In this document: one piece after another, positions 47,720 through 54,752 of the stretch
Layout: each line of letters opens with the position of its first letter
How positions within the stretch are numbered: the stretch's first letter is position 1
Assembly: GCF_009727955.1 (NCBI RefSeq)
Contig: NZ_WOBR01000003.1
Coordinates: 118,069 to 182,068, forward strand
Reading direction: 5' to 3'
Length of the DNA stretch: 64,000 nt
Origin: Aliivibrio fischeri
Lineage (GTDB): Bacteria > Pseudomonadota > Gammaproteobacteria > Enterobacterales > Vibrionaceae
Translations under genes and position numbers: made by a program
Notes under the pieces: model-generated
What the model was told of the DNA's origin: nothing
Databases searched by the model: none
Seen by the model: only the letters and a program-made list of their open reading frames with translations

Positions 47720-47830
47720 TCTTACCTTCTTTTTACAGGGTTAAAAACAGGATAAACGCTTGCATTTTTTCATGTTTAAATATACAGTGCCAGAAATAAC
47801 AGGGGCACAAACCGGATACTTGAAAAAAAC
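47720..47830. promoter_or_regulatory. Divergent promoter/operator of the restriction island
   Basis: This 111-bp gap separates the methyltransferase from the operon. Toward the methyltransferase a TTGCAT (47760-47765), 17-bp spacer and TACAGT (47783-47788) fit a promoter. An inverted repeat GTGCC-N12-GGCAC (47787-47808) overlaps its start-site region. On the other strand it overlaps the likely promoter of the helicase operon. It could be the operator of the HTH-bearing methyltransferase. Confidence 0.5.
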
Positions 47831-49153
47831 ATGGTGCATACATTGAATACTTCTAACTATATCAAAGAATTACGAATTAAACTTGGTTTGGGTCAACGAG
47901 AATTAGCAAATTTGATAGGATTAGGGAAAGACGGCGAGCGAACAATTAGAGGCTGGGAAGCTGGTGAACATAAGCCTTCACCTCTAAAGTGGGGAAAAAT
48001 TGTTGATCTCGAAAATGAAATGCAAAAATACTACGACAATGCCCCTTTAAAACAAGGGAAAGTAGAAAATGCTAATTTTCGATTTATCGATCTTTTTGCT
48101 GGTATTGGTGGTATTCGTTACCCATTCCAACAATTAGGTGGTCACTGTGTATTTACTTCTGAATGGGATAAATTCGCACAAAAAACCTACCTAGCTAATT
48201 ACGGTGATATGCCAAATGGTGATATTACTAAAATTTCTGCAAATGAGATTTCAGATCACGACATTCTTTTAGGTGGATTTCCTTGCCAAGCGTTTTCTCA
48301 GGCTGGGTTAAAGCAAGGGTTTAGCGACACTCGAGGAACAATGTTCTTCGAAGTTCAAAGGATTTTAGCTACGAAACGACCTAAAGCTTTTCTACTTGAA
48401 AATGTTAAACAGCTTAAAGGGCATGACAAAGGACGAACTCTAAAAACGATCATGGATATCTTACAAGGTAAACATGAACAGCAAATTCCTGAAGATGTAC
48501 CTATGAGTGAAGAAGCTCGTCATGCTTTACAAGATAAGTTGAACTATTGGGTTGACGTACGTGTACTAAGAGCAGGAGACTTTGGTGCTCCTCAAAATAG
48601 AGAGCGTGTTTTCATCATCGGTTTCAATAAAGATGAATATCCAAACATTGATTTTGACAATGCTTTCACTTGGCCTGAACCACCAAAGACACCAACACGT
48701 GTTGGAGATATCTTGGAAACAGAAGCTGAACTAGCTGCAGATCATAATAAATATGCTAAAGACCGCTTTACAATTTCAGATAGACTATGGGAAGGGCACC
48801 AAAAGCGTAAAGCAGAACATAAAACAAAAGGAAATGGGTTTGGTTACTCTCTCTTCAATGCTGAAAGTGAATACACCAATACGATTAGTGCTCGATATTA
48901 TAAAGATGGTTCAGAGATTCTAATTGACCAAAGCCAACTAAACAAAAATCCACGTAAGCTCACACCACGCGAGTGCGCAAGATTACAAGGTTTTCCTGAA
49001 AACTTTAAAGTTGATGCAGTTTCGCAAAATCAAGTGTATCAACAGTTTGGTAATTCAGTCTGCATGAATGTCATCCATGCGGTAGCAGAACAGATGGTTG
49101 ATACGCTGACAGCAGCAGAACAGCTGACTAATGAGCAGATACAAGCAGGCTAA
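47831..49153 (+). CDS. DNA (cytosine-5) methyltransferase with N-terminal HTH
   Basis: The 440-residue product has an XRE-like helix-turn-helix at about 1-60 (LGLGQRELANLIGLGKDGER), then a complete m5C methylase: motif I IDLFAGIGGIRYPFQ, IV GGFPCQAFSQAGL with the catalytic Cys, VI FLLENVKQL, VIII QNRERVFIIGF, IX/X LTPRECARLQGFPENF and QFGNSVCMN. The target-recognition region GNGFGYSLF and TISARYYKDGSEILID is very like Dcm, so a CCWGG-like target is inferred. It protects host DNA and probably controls its own and the operon's transcription. Confidence 0.93.
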   Translation: MVHTLNTSNYIKELRIKLGLGQRELANLIGLGKDGERTIRGWEAGEHKPSPLKWGKIVDLENEMQKYYDNAPLKQGKVENANFRFIDLFAGIGGIRYPFQQLGGHCVFTSEWDKFAQKTYLANYGDMPNGDITKISANEISDHDILLGGFPCQAFSQAGLKQGFSDTRGTMFFEVQRILATKRPKAFLLENVKQLKGHDKGRTLKTIMDILQGKHEQQIPEDVPMSEEARHALQDKLNYWVDVRVLRAGDFGAPQNRERVFIIGFNKDEYPNIDFDNAFTWPEPPKTPTRVGDILETEAELAADHNKYAKDRFTISDRLWEGHQKRKAEHKTKGNGFGYSLFNAESEYTNTISARYYKDGSEILIDQSQLNKNPRKLTPRECARLQGFPENFKVDAVSQNQVYQQFGNSVCMNVIHAVAEQMVDTLTAAEQLTNEQIQAG

Positions 49154-49197
49154 TTTGTTAAGAATCAGCCCCATTTGGGGCTGAAATAAATGAAAAT

Positions 49198-49542
49198 TTA
49201 GATAATCAGCTCAACCCAAAAATTATCAGACGTATCCACACCTAATACTAATGTGCTGTTTTCTTTAGCGAGGTTCATGACTTCATTTGTTTGGAAGTAA
49301 AGTCGATACTCAGAGCGAGTTGCATGATTCACTCGAGCATCATACCAAGTCACACCAGACTCAATATAGCCATCTTGCCCTCGAATAGAGAACCGAGCGG
49401 TAAAAGATTGCTTTGCTGTACCTAAAATATCTTTTAACTGAATAACACCATTCAGTTCGTGCTGATTAGAACGATTAGGTAAAGCTTCAACTGCTGACAG
49501 CGTTTTTACGCATGATGGACTTAAATTCAGAGCACCTTTCAT
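49198..49542 (-). CDS. Stand-alone EcoRII-N-like DNA-recognition domain protein
   Basis: Starting at Met 49542 (AGGA eight bases upstream; an in-frame ATG is 19 codons earlier), the product is 114 residues. It reads like the N-terminal effector domain of EcoRII-type enzymes: KTLSAVEALPNRSNQHELNG, LKDILG, ESGVTWYDARVNHATRSEYR, LYFQTNEVM. In EcoRII this B3-like domain binds the CCWGG site and controls the separate catalytic domain. Here the catalytic domain is absent. It is convergent with the Dcm-like methyltransferase, 45 bp away, and could direct the nearby nuclease or motor to unmodified sites. Confidence 0.72.
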   Translation of the reverse strand: MKGALNLSPSCVKTLSAVEALPNRSNQHELNGVIQLKDILGTAKQSFTARFSIRGQDGYIESGVTWYDARVNHATRSEYRLYFQTNEVMNLAKENSTLVLGVDTSDNFWVELII

Positions 49543-49599
49543 ATTATAGATCCTATGTTTACAACTAATATGAATATATATGGGGATACCCTGCGGCAT

Positions 49600-49740
49600 A
49601 TCAAATAGATAAATAAATCATAGATAAAACTTGTGATTTAAAGCACTCTCTAACTCATTACTTATATAGCATATATAATTTGATAAACAGCAACACTAAA
49701 CAAGCTTCATTTCTCTTAAGGCTGAAAATATTTTTCTACT
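49600..49740. other. AT-rich spacer behind the EcoRII-N-like gene
   Basis: About 140 bp, AT-rich, holding the promoter region of the 114-aa gene. No ORF of note. Confidence 0.4.
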
Positions 49741-49905
49741 GCTCCCCCTAGCCCTGATTGTGACCCGTAGGGACAAGACACAGTGAAGCGTTTTGTGGCT
49801 TGGTTGAGCCATTGGTGTGTTGCGAAGAATGAGTAATGCACCAATTCGCGAAATAAAGCAGGTTGCCCGCAGGGTGCTTCTTACCTTTATACCGTGCTAG
49901 AATTA
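49741..49905. repeat. GC-richer, hairpin-rich non-coding element, possible dispersed repeat
   Basis: This stretch is visibly richer in G and C than its surroundings and contains several short inverted repeats (for example 49796-49800 with 49807-49811, and the 7-bp pair 49811-49817 with 49839-49845). The minus strand is open for 91 codons across it, but that frame has no ribosome-binding site and runs into the next gene. It looks like a mobile or structural element; no named family is recognised. Confidence 0.45.
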
Positions 49906-49935
49906 AACATTCCCCAAATGAATGATATGTATTAA

Positions 49936-50355
49936 ATGAAAAAGTATTTCTTATTGTTAGCTCTGTTCTCTGGTGTTTGTTTCGCAAAACCACAGGTGTA
50001 TTTTGGTGCTGATGCCCTCTCAAACTCTAGCGCTTATTCTTTACAGTCTGGCTTTTATTTCCCTGTTAACCAAGAACTGGATTTTGGGTATGAGTTAGAT
50101 TTCACGCAATGGAACCAAGATGTTCATTCATTTGGTATCAACATTAAACCGGCTTTTCGTAAGCAACAATTCTACCTAGCGCCAATTGTCGGCATGCATT
50201 ACTTTAATAGAGATATTGATTACAGCTACAGCCTTGGGGCTGAGGTAGGGTACGATTTTGAACGTGTGACTATCAGAGCTGGATACAAAGACGTATCTGA
50301 AGCCTTTTATGATAATGATGCGTTTTATGTGGGTGTCGCGGTTCGTTTTGATTAA
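49936..50355 (+). CDS. Small outer-membrane beta-barrel protein
   Basis: The 139-residue product has a clear signal peptide (about residues 1-17, ending VCFA) and then alternating amphipathic strands such as YSLQSGFYFPVNQELDFGYE and QQFYLAPIVGMHYF. It ends AFYVGVAVRFD, an aromatic-rich final strand. This fits an eight-stranded OmpA/OmpX-like barrel. Specific function unknown. Confidence 0.75.
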   Translation: MKKYFLLLALFSGVCFAKPQVYFGADALSNSSAYSLQSGFYFPVNQELDFGYELDFTQWNQDVHSFGINIKPAFRKQQFYLAPIVGMHYFNRDIDYSYSLGAEVGYDFERVTIRAGYKDVSEAFYDNDAFYVGVAVRFD

Positions 50356-50373
50356 TCATTAACGAGTAAATAT

Positions 50374-50413
50374 CTTGATGATTAAGCAATTATAAAATTC
50401 CTTAATCATCAAG
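50374..50413. terminator. Long hairpin between convergent genes
   Basis: Perfect 13-bp stem (50374-50386 with 50401-50413, 14-nt AT-rich loop). T-runs are short, but it lies exactly between two convergent stops, so a shared terminator is likely. Confidence 0.6.
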
Positions 50414-50415
50414 CG

Positions 50416-50652
50416 TTATGCGATGTTGTTTAGCTCTCGCTGCTTATCCATGTAAATCTTTAAACGGTTTACTCTGGATTCTATTTCTTGCTCTTTTATC
50501 TCTCCGCGCTTTAGGGCAAAGTTGATGGCTTGTTGGTCGTAGACGCCTTCGTTTTGCATTTTCATGTTGCTAATGCTGTTCTTTAATACTTCTTGGCTTT
50601 TTTCTCTTTCAATGGATTCCATTTGAATTTTGCCAACAGCTTCTACCTTCAT
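50416..50652 (-). CDS. Small coiled-coil hypothetical protein (78 aa)
   Basis: A 78-residue highly charged protein with heptad-like segments (IEREKSQEVLKNSISNM, then EIKEQEIESRVNRLKIYMDK). GAGG lies just upstream of the ATG, supporting expression. No membrane segment. Family not recognised. Confidence 0.65.
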   Translation of the reverse strand: MKVEAVGKIQMESIEREKSQEVLKNSISNMKMQNEGVYDQQAINFALKRGEIKEQEIESRVNRLKIYMDKQRELNNIA

Positions 50653-50816
50653 ATAACCTCAGTGAATGATTGTCTCTTATATGTGAGACTTTAGTTCTAA
50701 GCGTGATGGCGGTCAAGATATACTGAATGGGGTTTCGCAAATTATTGGCTTAAGTCAGTAAATAAATGCAAAAGCCCACTCAGTTTCATTTATAAAAGTT
50801 ATTTAAATTGAGTGAG

Positions 50817-51644
50817 TTATTTCATTATTGGGTATGTGAAAAACACCAAGTGAATGAAGTTAAACAAGAAGTGGAACGCAACCGCTACCCACAAGCGTGC
50901 GCTGTAGTGAAAGGCTAATCCATAACCCACACCTGCTAAGGTAGCAAAAACAACCAAGAGTAAACCGCCGCCAATATGGGCTGCACCAAATAGTACACTG
51001 GCTACGGCTACCCCTGCTATCCAACCAAATCGTTTACTGAGTGATTGTTGTATAAAACCTCGGAAAAAGGCTTCTTCGGCTACACAAGTTAGCAATAAGT
51101 TATTTAATGCAAACAACCACCACCAATTAGGGATCGTGAACTCTGGTTTTAATGCACCTAATCCCCACGCAAGAGGCAACAAGCTAAAAAGTGGAATCGC
51201 GGTATAAATAAGTGCTTTTTTGTTGATGCTGGCTTTGCTTCCCAATAGAGCGGGATAAGCAAGTAGTAATCCAAATAAGATAAGTGGTTTATCTAGATTT
51301 AAATATAAGGTGAATGGAACGCTTAATGGGCCGGTAACAACGGCATCCAATACTTTGGCATTGTTAAAACCGGGGATTAAATGAAGAAATAATGCAATGC
51401 ACCATAAGAAGATAAATAGGTATGCCCCTAGTTGCCATTTTTTCTCTAAGCTTGGTGTTTTGTAGGCAACAAGCAAACCTGCTGCTATCCCTACTAACCC
51501 AACAATGTTTAGTCGTTGCTCTATAATAGCACCAATTAAGGTGATACCAAGTAGGGCAAAACTGGCTTTGGTTTGATTGATAAATGCTAAGATGATAGCC
51601 AACGCAAGCGGGATCCAAATCCACATAGAAATATCTAATATCAT
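50817..51644 (-). CDS. CPBP-family intramembrane metalloprotease
   Basis: The 275-residue product has about eight membrane segments and the Abi/CPBP motifs: CVAEEAFFRGFIQQ (EExxxR, Glu metal ligands), SVLFGAAHIG (FxxxH) and AVAFHFLFNFIH. The family includes Rce1-like CAAX proteases and bacteriocin self-immunity proteins. There is no bacteriocin-like gene nearby, so the substrate is unknown. Confidence 0.85.
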   Translation of the reverse strand: MILDISMWIWIPLALAIILAFINQTKASFALLGITLIGAIIEQRLNIVGLVGIAAGLLVAYKTPSLEKKWQLGAYLFIFLWCIALFLHLIPGFNNAKVLDAVVTGPLSVPFTLYLNLDKPLILFGLLLAYPALLGSKASINKKALIYTAIPLFSLLPLAWGLGALKPEFTIPNWWWLFALNNLLLTCVAEEAFFRGFIQQSLSKRFGWIAGVAVASVLFGAAHIGGGLLLVVFATLAGVGYGLAFHYSARLWVAVAFHFLFNFIHLVFFTYPIMK

Positions 51645-51751
51645 TACTTTTTCCTTTGAAGTGATGTGACGTCTAACGCGTCTTAAATGTGAAACGAGAT
51701 TACTTCAATATTGCTGAAAAAAATAGTGAAAAAAGTGCAGATTTGTTAAAT

Positions 51752-51782
51752 AAAAACCTCGCTGCAAGAGCGAGGTTTGGTT
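51752..51782 (-). terminator. Intrinsic terminator of the PTS operon
   Basis: 10-bp stem (51754-51763 with 51769-51778, 5-nt loop) followed by T-rich sequence on the minus strand, 24 bp after the IIA stop. Confidence 0.88.
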
Positions 51783-51801
51783 TGAATTACTAGGGGGGAT
51801 T

Positions 51802-52251
51802 CTAGTATTTTTTTAGGATATCTTTAATGTCTGATTCAGTTTCAGCTTGAATGATTGCATCTACATCTTCTTCATTTTGGAATAACTCTGAAAGCGCCAT
51901 AATGGTATGAATGTGACTATCAGAATCCATCGCAGCAAGAGTAACAGAGAAGTACACATCACCATTATCTTCTGACTCTAAATCAACACCATTTTTAAAC
52001 ACTGTAATTTGCAGTGCAGCTTCGTTTACGCCATCTTCTGGCCTTGCGTGTGGCATTGCGATTTTAGGAGCCAGTACATAATAAGCACCAATTTCTTTAT
52101 GCTTTTGTTTAATGGCTTCTAGATAACTTGCTTCTACTTTTCCATTTTTGATCAGTAGTGAACAGGTTAAATCTAATGCTGCATCCAGTGTTAGCTCTTT
52201 TTCTGTCGTAATAACAATGCCTTCGTTACCAATTAAATCTAATAAACTCAT
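51802..52251 (-). CDS. ulaC: Ascorbate-type PTS enzyme IIA component
   Basis: The 149-residue product (start at 52251, overlapping the IIC stop by 4 bp) is a PTS EIIA type-2 (mannitol/fructose fold) domain. The phospho-accepting His68 lies in KIAMPHARPEDG. It passes phosphate from HPr to the IIB subunit. It is the third gene of the B-C-A operon. An upstream Met (52263) is less likely since it lies inside the IIC gene. Confidence 0.88.
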   Translation of the reverse strand: MSLLDLIGNEGIVITTEKELTLDAALDLTCSLLIKNGKVEASYLEAIKQKHKEIGAYYVLAPKIAMPHARPEDGVNEAALQITVFKNGVDLESEDNGDVYFSVTLAAMDSDSHIHTIMALSELFQNEEDVDAIIQAETESDIKDILKKY

Positions 52252-53504
52252 GACACAATCCATCCAAGAACAAGACCAACAACACCAAAGTCAAAATCAG
52301 CAAATGTTGTTGCTTCTAGACCTAAGCCACCAAGTACTGGAAGCAGTAGCATTGGTAAGAATGAGATACATAGACCTTGAGTAAATGCGCCTAGTACCGC
52401 ACCACGTAAACCACCCGTTGCATTACCGTATACGCCTGCTGCACCACCTACGAAGAAGTGAGGAACAACACCCGCAACAATAATTGTCCAACCAAATGCA
52501 CCTTGAATACCCATTGCAACTAGACCTGCTGTGAATGAGCTTAAGAAACCGATTAATACTGCGTTAGGTGCCACTGGGAATACCATTGGACAATCTAGCG
52601 CTGGTTTTGCACCTGGTACTAATGTATCTGAAATACCTTTAAATGCAGGAACGATTTCAGCAATCAGCATTTTTACACCTTGCAGTACGATGTATACACC
52701 ACCAGCAAACGTTAATGACTGCATGAAAGTAAATACAACCCAGTTTTGGCCGCCAGATACACTTTCTACAAACTCACCACCTGCAAATACAGAAGCAAGT
52801 AAGAAGAACAGAAGCATGGTAGTTGCTACGGCTACTGGAGTATCACGTAGGAACATTAAGCTTTTTGGTACATTAATGTCTTCTGTTGATTTTGATGTGT
52901 CACCAAATTTGCTACCAATGTAACCTGAAATCACATAAGACAAGGTTGAGAAGTGACCCATCGCCAGCTGATCGGTACCCATTACTTTTTCAGTATATTT
53001 TTGGGCAATAGCAGGCATGATAACCATTAATGAACCAACAATAACTGACCCCAGCGCCACTAATGTTGTGCCTGTAATATCTGCTGTCGATAGAATTACC
53101 GCGACAAGCATAGACATAAACATGGTGTGGTGACCCGTTAAAAAGATATATTTTAAAGGTGTGAAACGAGCTAATAATATATTTACGATGAACGCAAAGA
53201 ACATAATTAATGCCATTTCATAACCAAACGCTTCTTGTGCTAATGCCACAATCGCTTCGTTATTTGGAATAACACCACTTACACCAAAAGCTTCTGTAAA
53301 TACCGCTGAGAAATTATTTAATGCACCAACTAATGCGCCTGCACCAAAACCAAGAATTAAGAATCCCATTACGGTTTTAATTGTGCCTTTTAGAATGGTT
53401 GATATATCTGATTTTTGGGCAACAAGGCCAATAAATGCAATTAAACCAACCATAATTGCTGGCTCTTTTAATAAGCCGAGCATGAACTCAAAGAAATTTG
53501 CCAT
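52248..53504 (-). CDS. ulaA: Ascorbate-type PTS membrane permease IIC
   Basis: The 418-residue product has about eleven membrane segments and UlaA-type segments: IMVGLIAFIGLVAQK, LGFGAGALVGALNNF, GHHTMFMSM, and NAVLIGFLSSFTAGL. It moves an ascorbate-like acid across the membrane while phosphorylating it. The gene follows ulaB by 15 bp and overlaps ulaC. Confidence 0.9.
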   Translation of the reverse strand: MANFFEFMLGLLKEPAIMVGLIAFIGLVAQKSDISTILKGTIKTVMGFLILGFGAGALVGALNNFSAVFTEAFGVSGVIPNNEAIVALAQEAFGYEMALIMFFAFIVNILLARFTPLKYIFLTGHHTMFMSMLVAVILSTADITGTTLVALGSVIVGSLMVIMPAIAQKYTEKVMGTDQLAMGHFSTLSYVISGYIGSKFGDTSKSTEDINVPKSLMFLRDTPVAVATTMLLFFLLASVFAGGEFVESVSGGQNWVVFTFMQSLTFAGGVYIVLQGVKMLIAEIVPAFKGISDTLVPGAKPALDCPMVFPVAPNAVLIGFLSSFTAGLVAMGIQGAFGWTIIVAGVVPHFFVGGAAGVYGNATGGLRGAVLGAFTQGLCISFLPMLLLPVLGGLGLEATTFADFDFGVVGLVLGWIVS

Positions 53505-53519
53505 AATAGTGACCTTAGC

Positions 53520-53789
53520 TTAGATGAATGTTTTTAACTGCGCTTCGATTGATGCTTTATCAAAAATATTGGCAAGACTTACGATGTTTTGTTTACCCGC
53601 TTCTTCAAGCTGAGTCGCTACATCTGTTGCTGCAACCCAAATATCGGCATTGCTAGATGCTGCTGATGACAAATCTTCATGATCAATTTCAGCTTCTAAA
53701 CCAATTTTCTTTGCCACTTCTTTTACTGCCATTTCCATCATTAAAGAAGTGCCTAAACCGTTTCCACATACAACTAAGATCTTTTTCAT
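53520..53789 (-). CDS. ulaB: Ascorbate-type PTS enzyme IIB component
   Basis: The 89-residue product has the P-loop-like VVCGNGLGTSLMMEM with phosphorylated Cys8, as in PTS lactose/ascorbate IIB domains. It is the first gene of the operon. No ula catabolic genes (UlaD, E, F, G) are adjacent. Confidence 0.88.
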   Translation of the reverse strand: MKKILVVCGNGLGTSLMMEMAVKEVAKKIGLEAEIDHEDLSSAASSNADIWVAATDVATQLEEAGKQNIVSLANIFDKASIEAQLKTFI

Positions 53790-53881
53790 TTTATATACTC
53801 TACTGTAGGGTTTCAGGAACTAAATAATAAGCTCCCGAGTTATTATGTAATGAATCTTAAAGAGTAAAACGGAGATTTAAA

Positions 53882-53926
53882 TAGATCTAAATCACAAAGT
53901 CAAAATGAGATTGTGACGCAGATCTA
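53882..53926. promoter_or_regulatory. Large imperfect palindrome upstream of the PTS operon
   Basis: TAGATCTAAATCACAA (53882-53897) and TTGTGACGCAGATCTA (53911-53926) form an inverted repeat matching at 13 of 16 positions, separated by 13 bp. Each arm holds a TGTGA-type half-site and is CRP-like. It is 93-137 bp upstream of ulaB, so it may be a CRP site, an operator for a Ula-type regulator, or both. Confidence 0.5.
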
Positions 53927-54080
53927 CTTAATAAGGTCTTATTGATAGGGATATTTCTTATTTTATTTTTTAGGGTTTTATTATATTTGAAGAGTGTGAT
54001 CTAGATTGGAATTTATATTTTAATTAAGCTCGTAATTATTTAGCGCGTATTTTCTCGTTATTTTATTTCGAATAAATCTA

Positions 54081-54566
54081 TTATTTACCGTAATCAGTAA
54101 GCATTTTTTTCAGTAAATTATTCACATCCTTGGTTTTTTTGTTTCTCTTAGTTAATGCACTTAACGAGGTTGGCAATTCAGGCTCTTCTTTGGTAGTTGT
54201 TGGCTCTTCTGCTTTGGTTTTCATTTTTTGAACCGCAGGCAATAGCATGCGTACTTCTTCACCACTTTCTGTAGTAAGTAATACGATATTTTCAGATTCA
54301 ACTTGAACAATGGTTAAGATGCCGTGTTTTACAGACTCAACCTTCTCCCCCACCATGATCGATTCTGGTGGCACTGAACGGTCTGCCAATTGGCCACTTC
54401 TTAATTTGGCTGCACTAATTGCACGAATGTTGCCCGTATTCTCAAAAGCAACAATCACGGTGTGAGTATTGTAGTATTCAATAACAGTGACATAACCGTG
54501 TTTTTTTGTTTTAAATCGCGCCCCATTTTGCATATCCAATGGCGCATCCATCTTTTTTGCTAGCAT
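54081..54566 (-). CDS. Hypothetical protein with two KOW/SH3-like repeats
   Basis: The 161-residue product contains two units that resemble each other: GARFKTKKHGYVTVIEYYNT and GEKVESVKHGILTIVQVESE, each followed by a short hydrophobic run. Such small beta modules with a conserved KHG-hook occur in phage and nuclease-linked proteins. The C-terminal third is Lys/Glu/Thr-rich. Function unknown. Confidence 0.65.
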   Translation of the reverse strand: MLAKKMDAPLDMQNGARFKTKKHGYVTVIEYYNTHTVIVAFENTGNIRAISAAKLRSGQLADRSVPPESIMVGEKVESVKHGILTIVQVESENIVLLTTESGEEVRMLLPAVQKMKTKAEEPTTTKEEPELPTSLSALTKRNKKTKDVNNLLKKMLTDYGK

Positions 54567-54752
54567 TACTTCTTCCTACTTCACTCTACTAAACACTTTA
54601 TGTAATACAGATTTTTGCACCATTTAAATGTTCAGTTACTAGTAAGTATATATATTTCACTAATATACATCTATCATTACGCCTCTTTCTTGTGCAGTTC
54701 TTACCATTATTGTTACTATCTTAGTCTCATTTCTCTATCGTCGGTTTTTATC

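Noticed and set aside
49600-49905. Integron cassette or VCR-type repeat
   Set aside because: No R-box core sites or VCR-like sequence are visible and no array of cassettes or integrase is present.
49748-50023. 91-codon minus-strand ORF over the hairpin-rich element
   Set aside because: No ribosome-binding site, overlaps the outer-membrane gene, and the product is His/Asn/Gln-rich low-complexity text of an anti-sense frame.
54615-54752. N-terminal extension of the Tag-like glycosylase
   Set aside because: The extension is Tyr/Ser/Leu-rich and unlike the family; Met at 54753 begins the conserved part.
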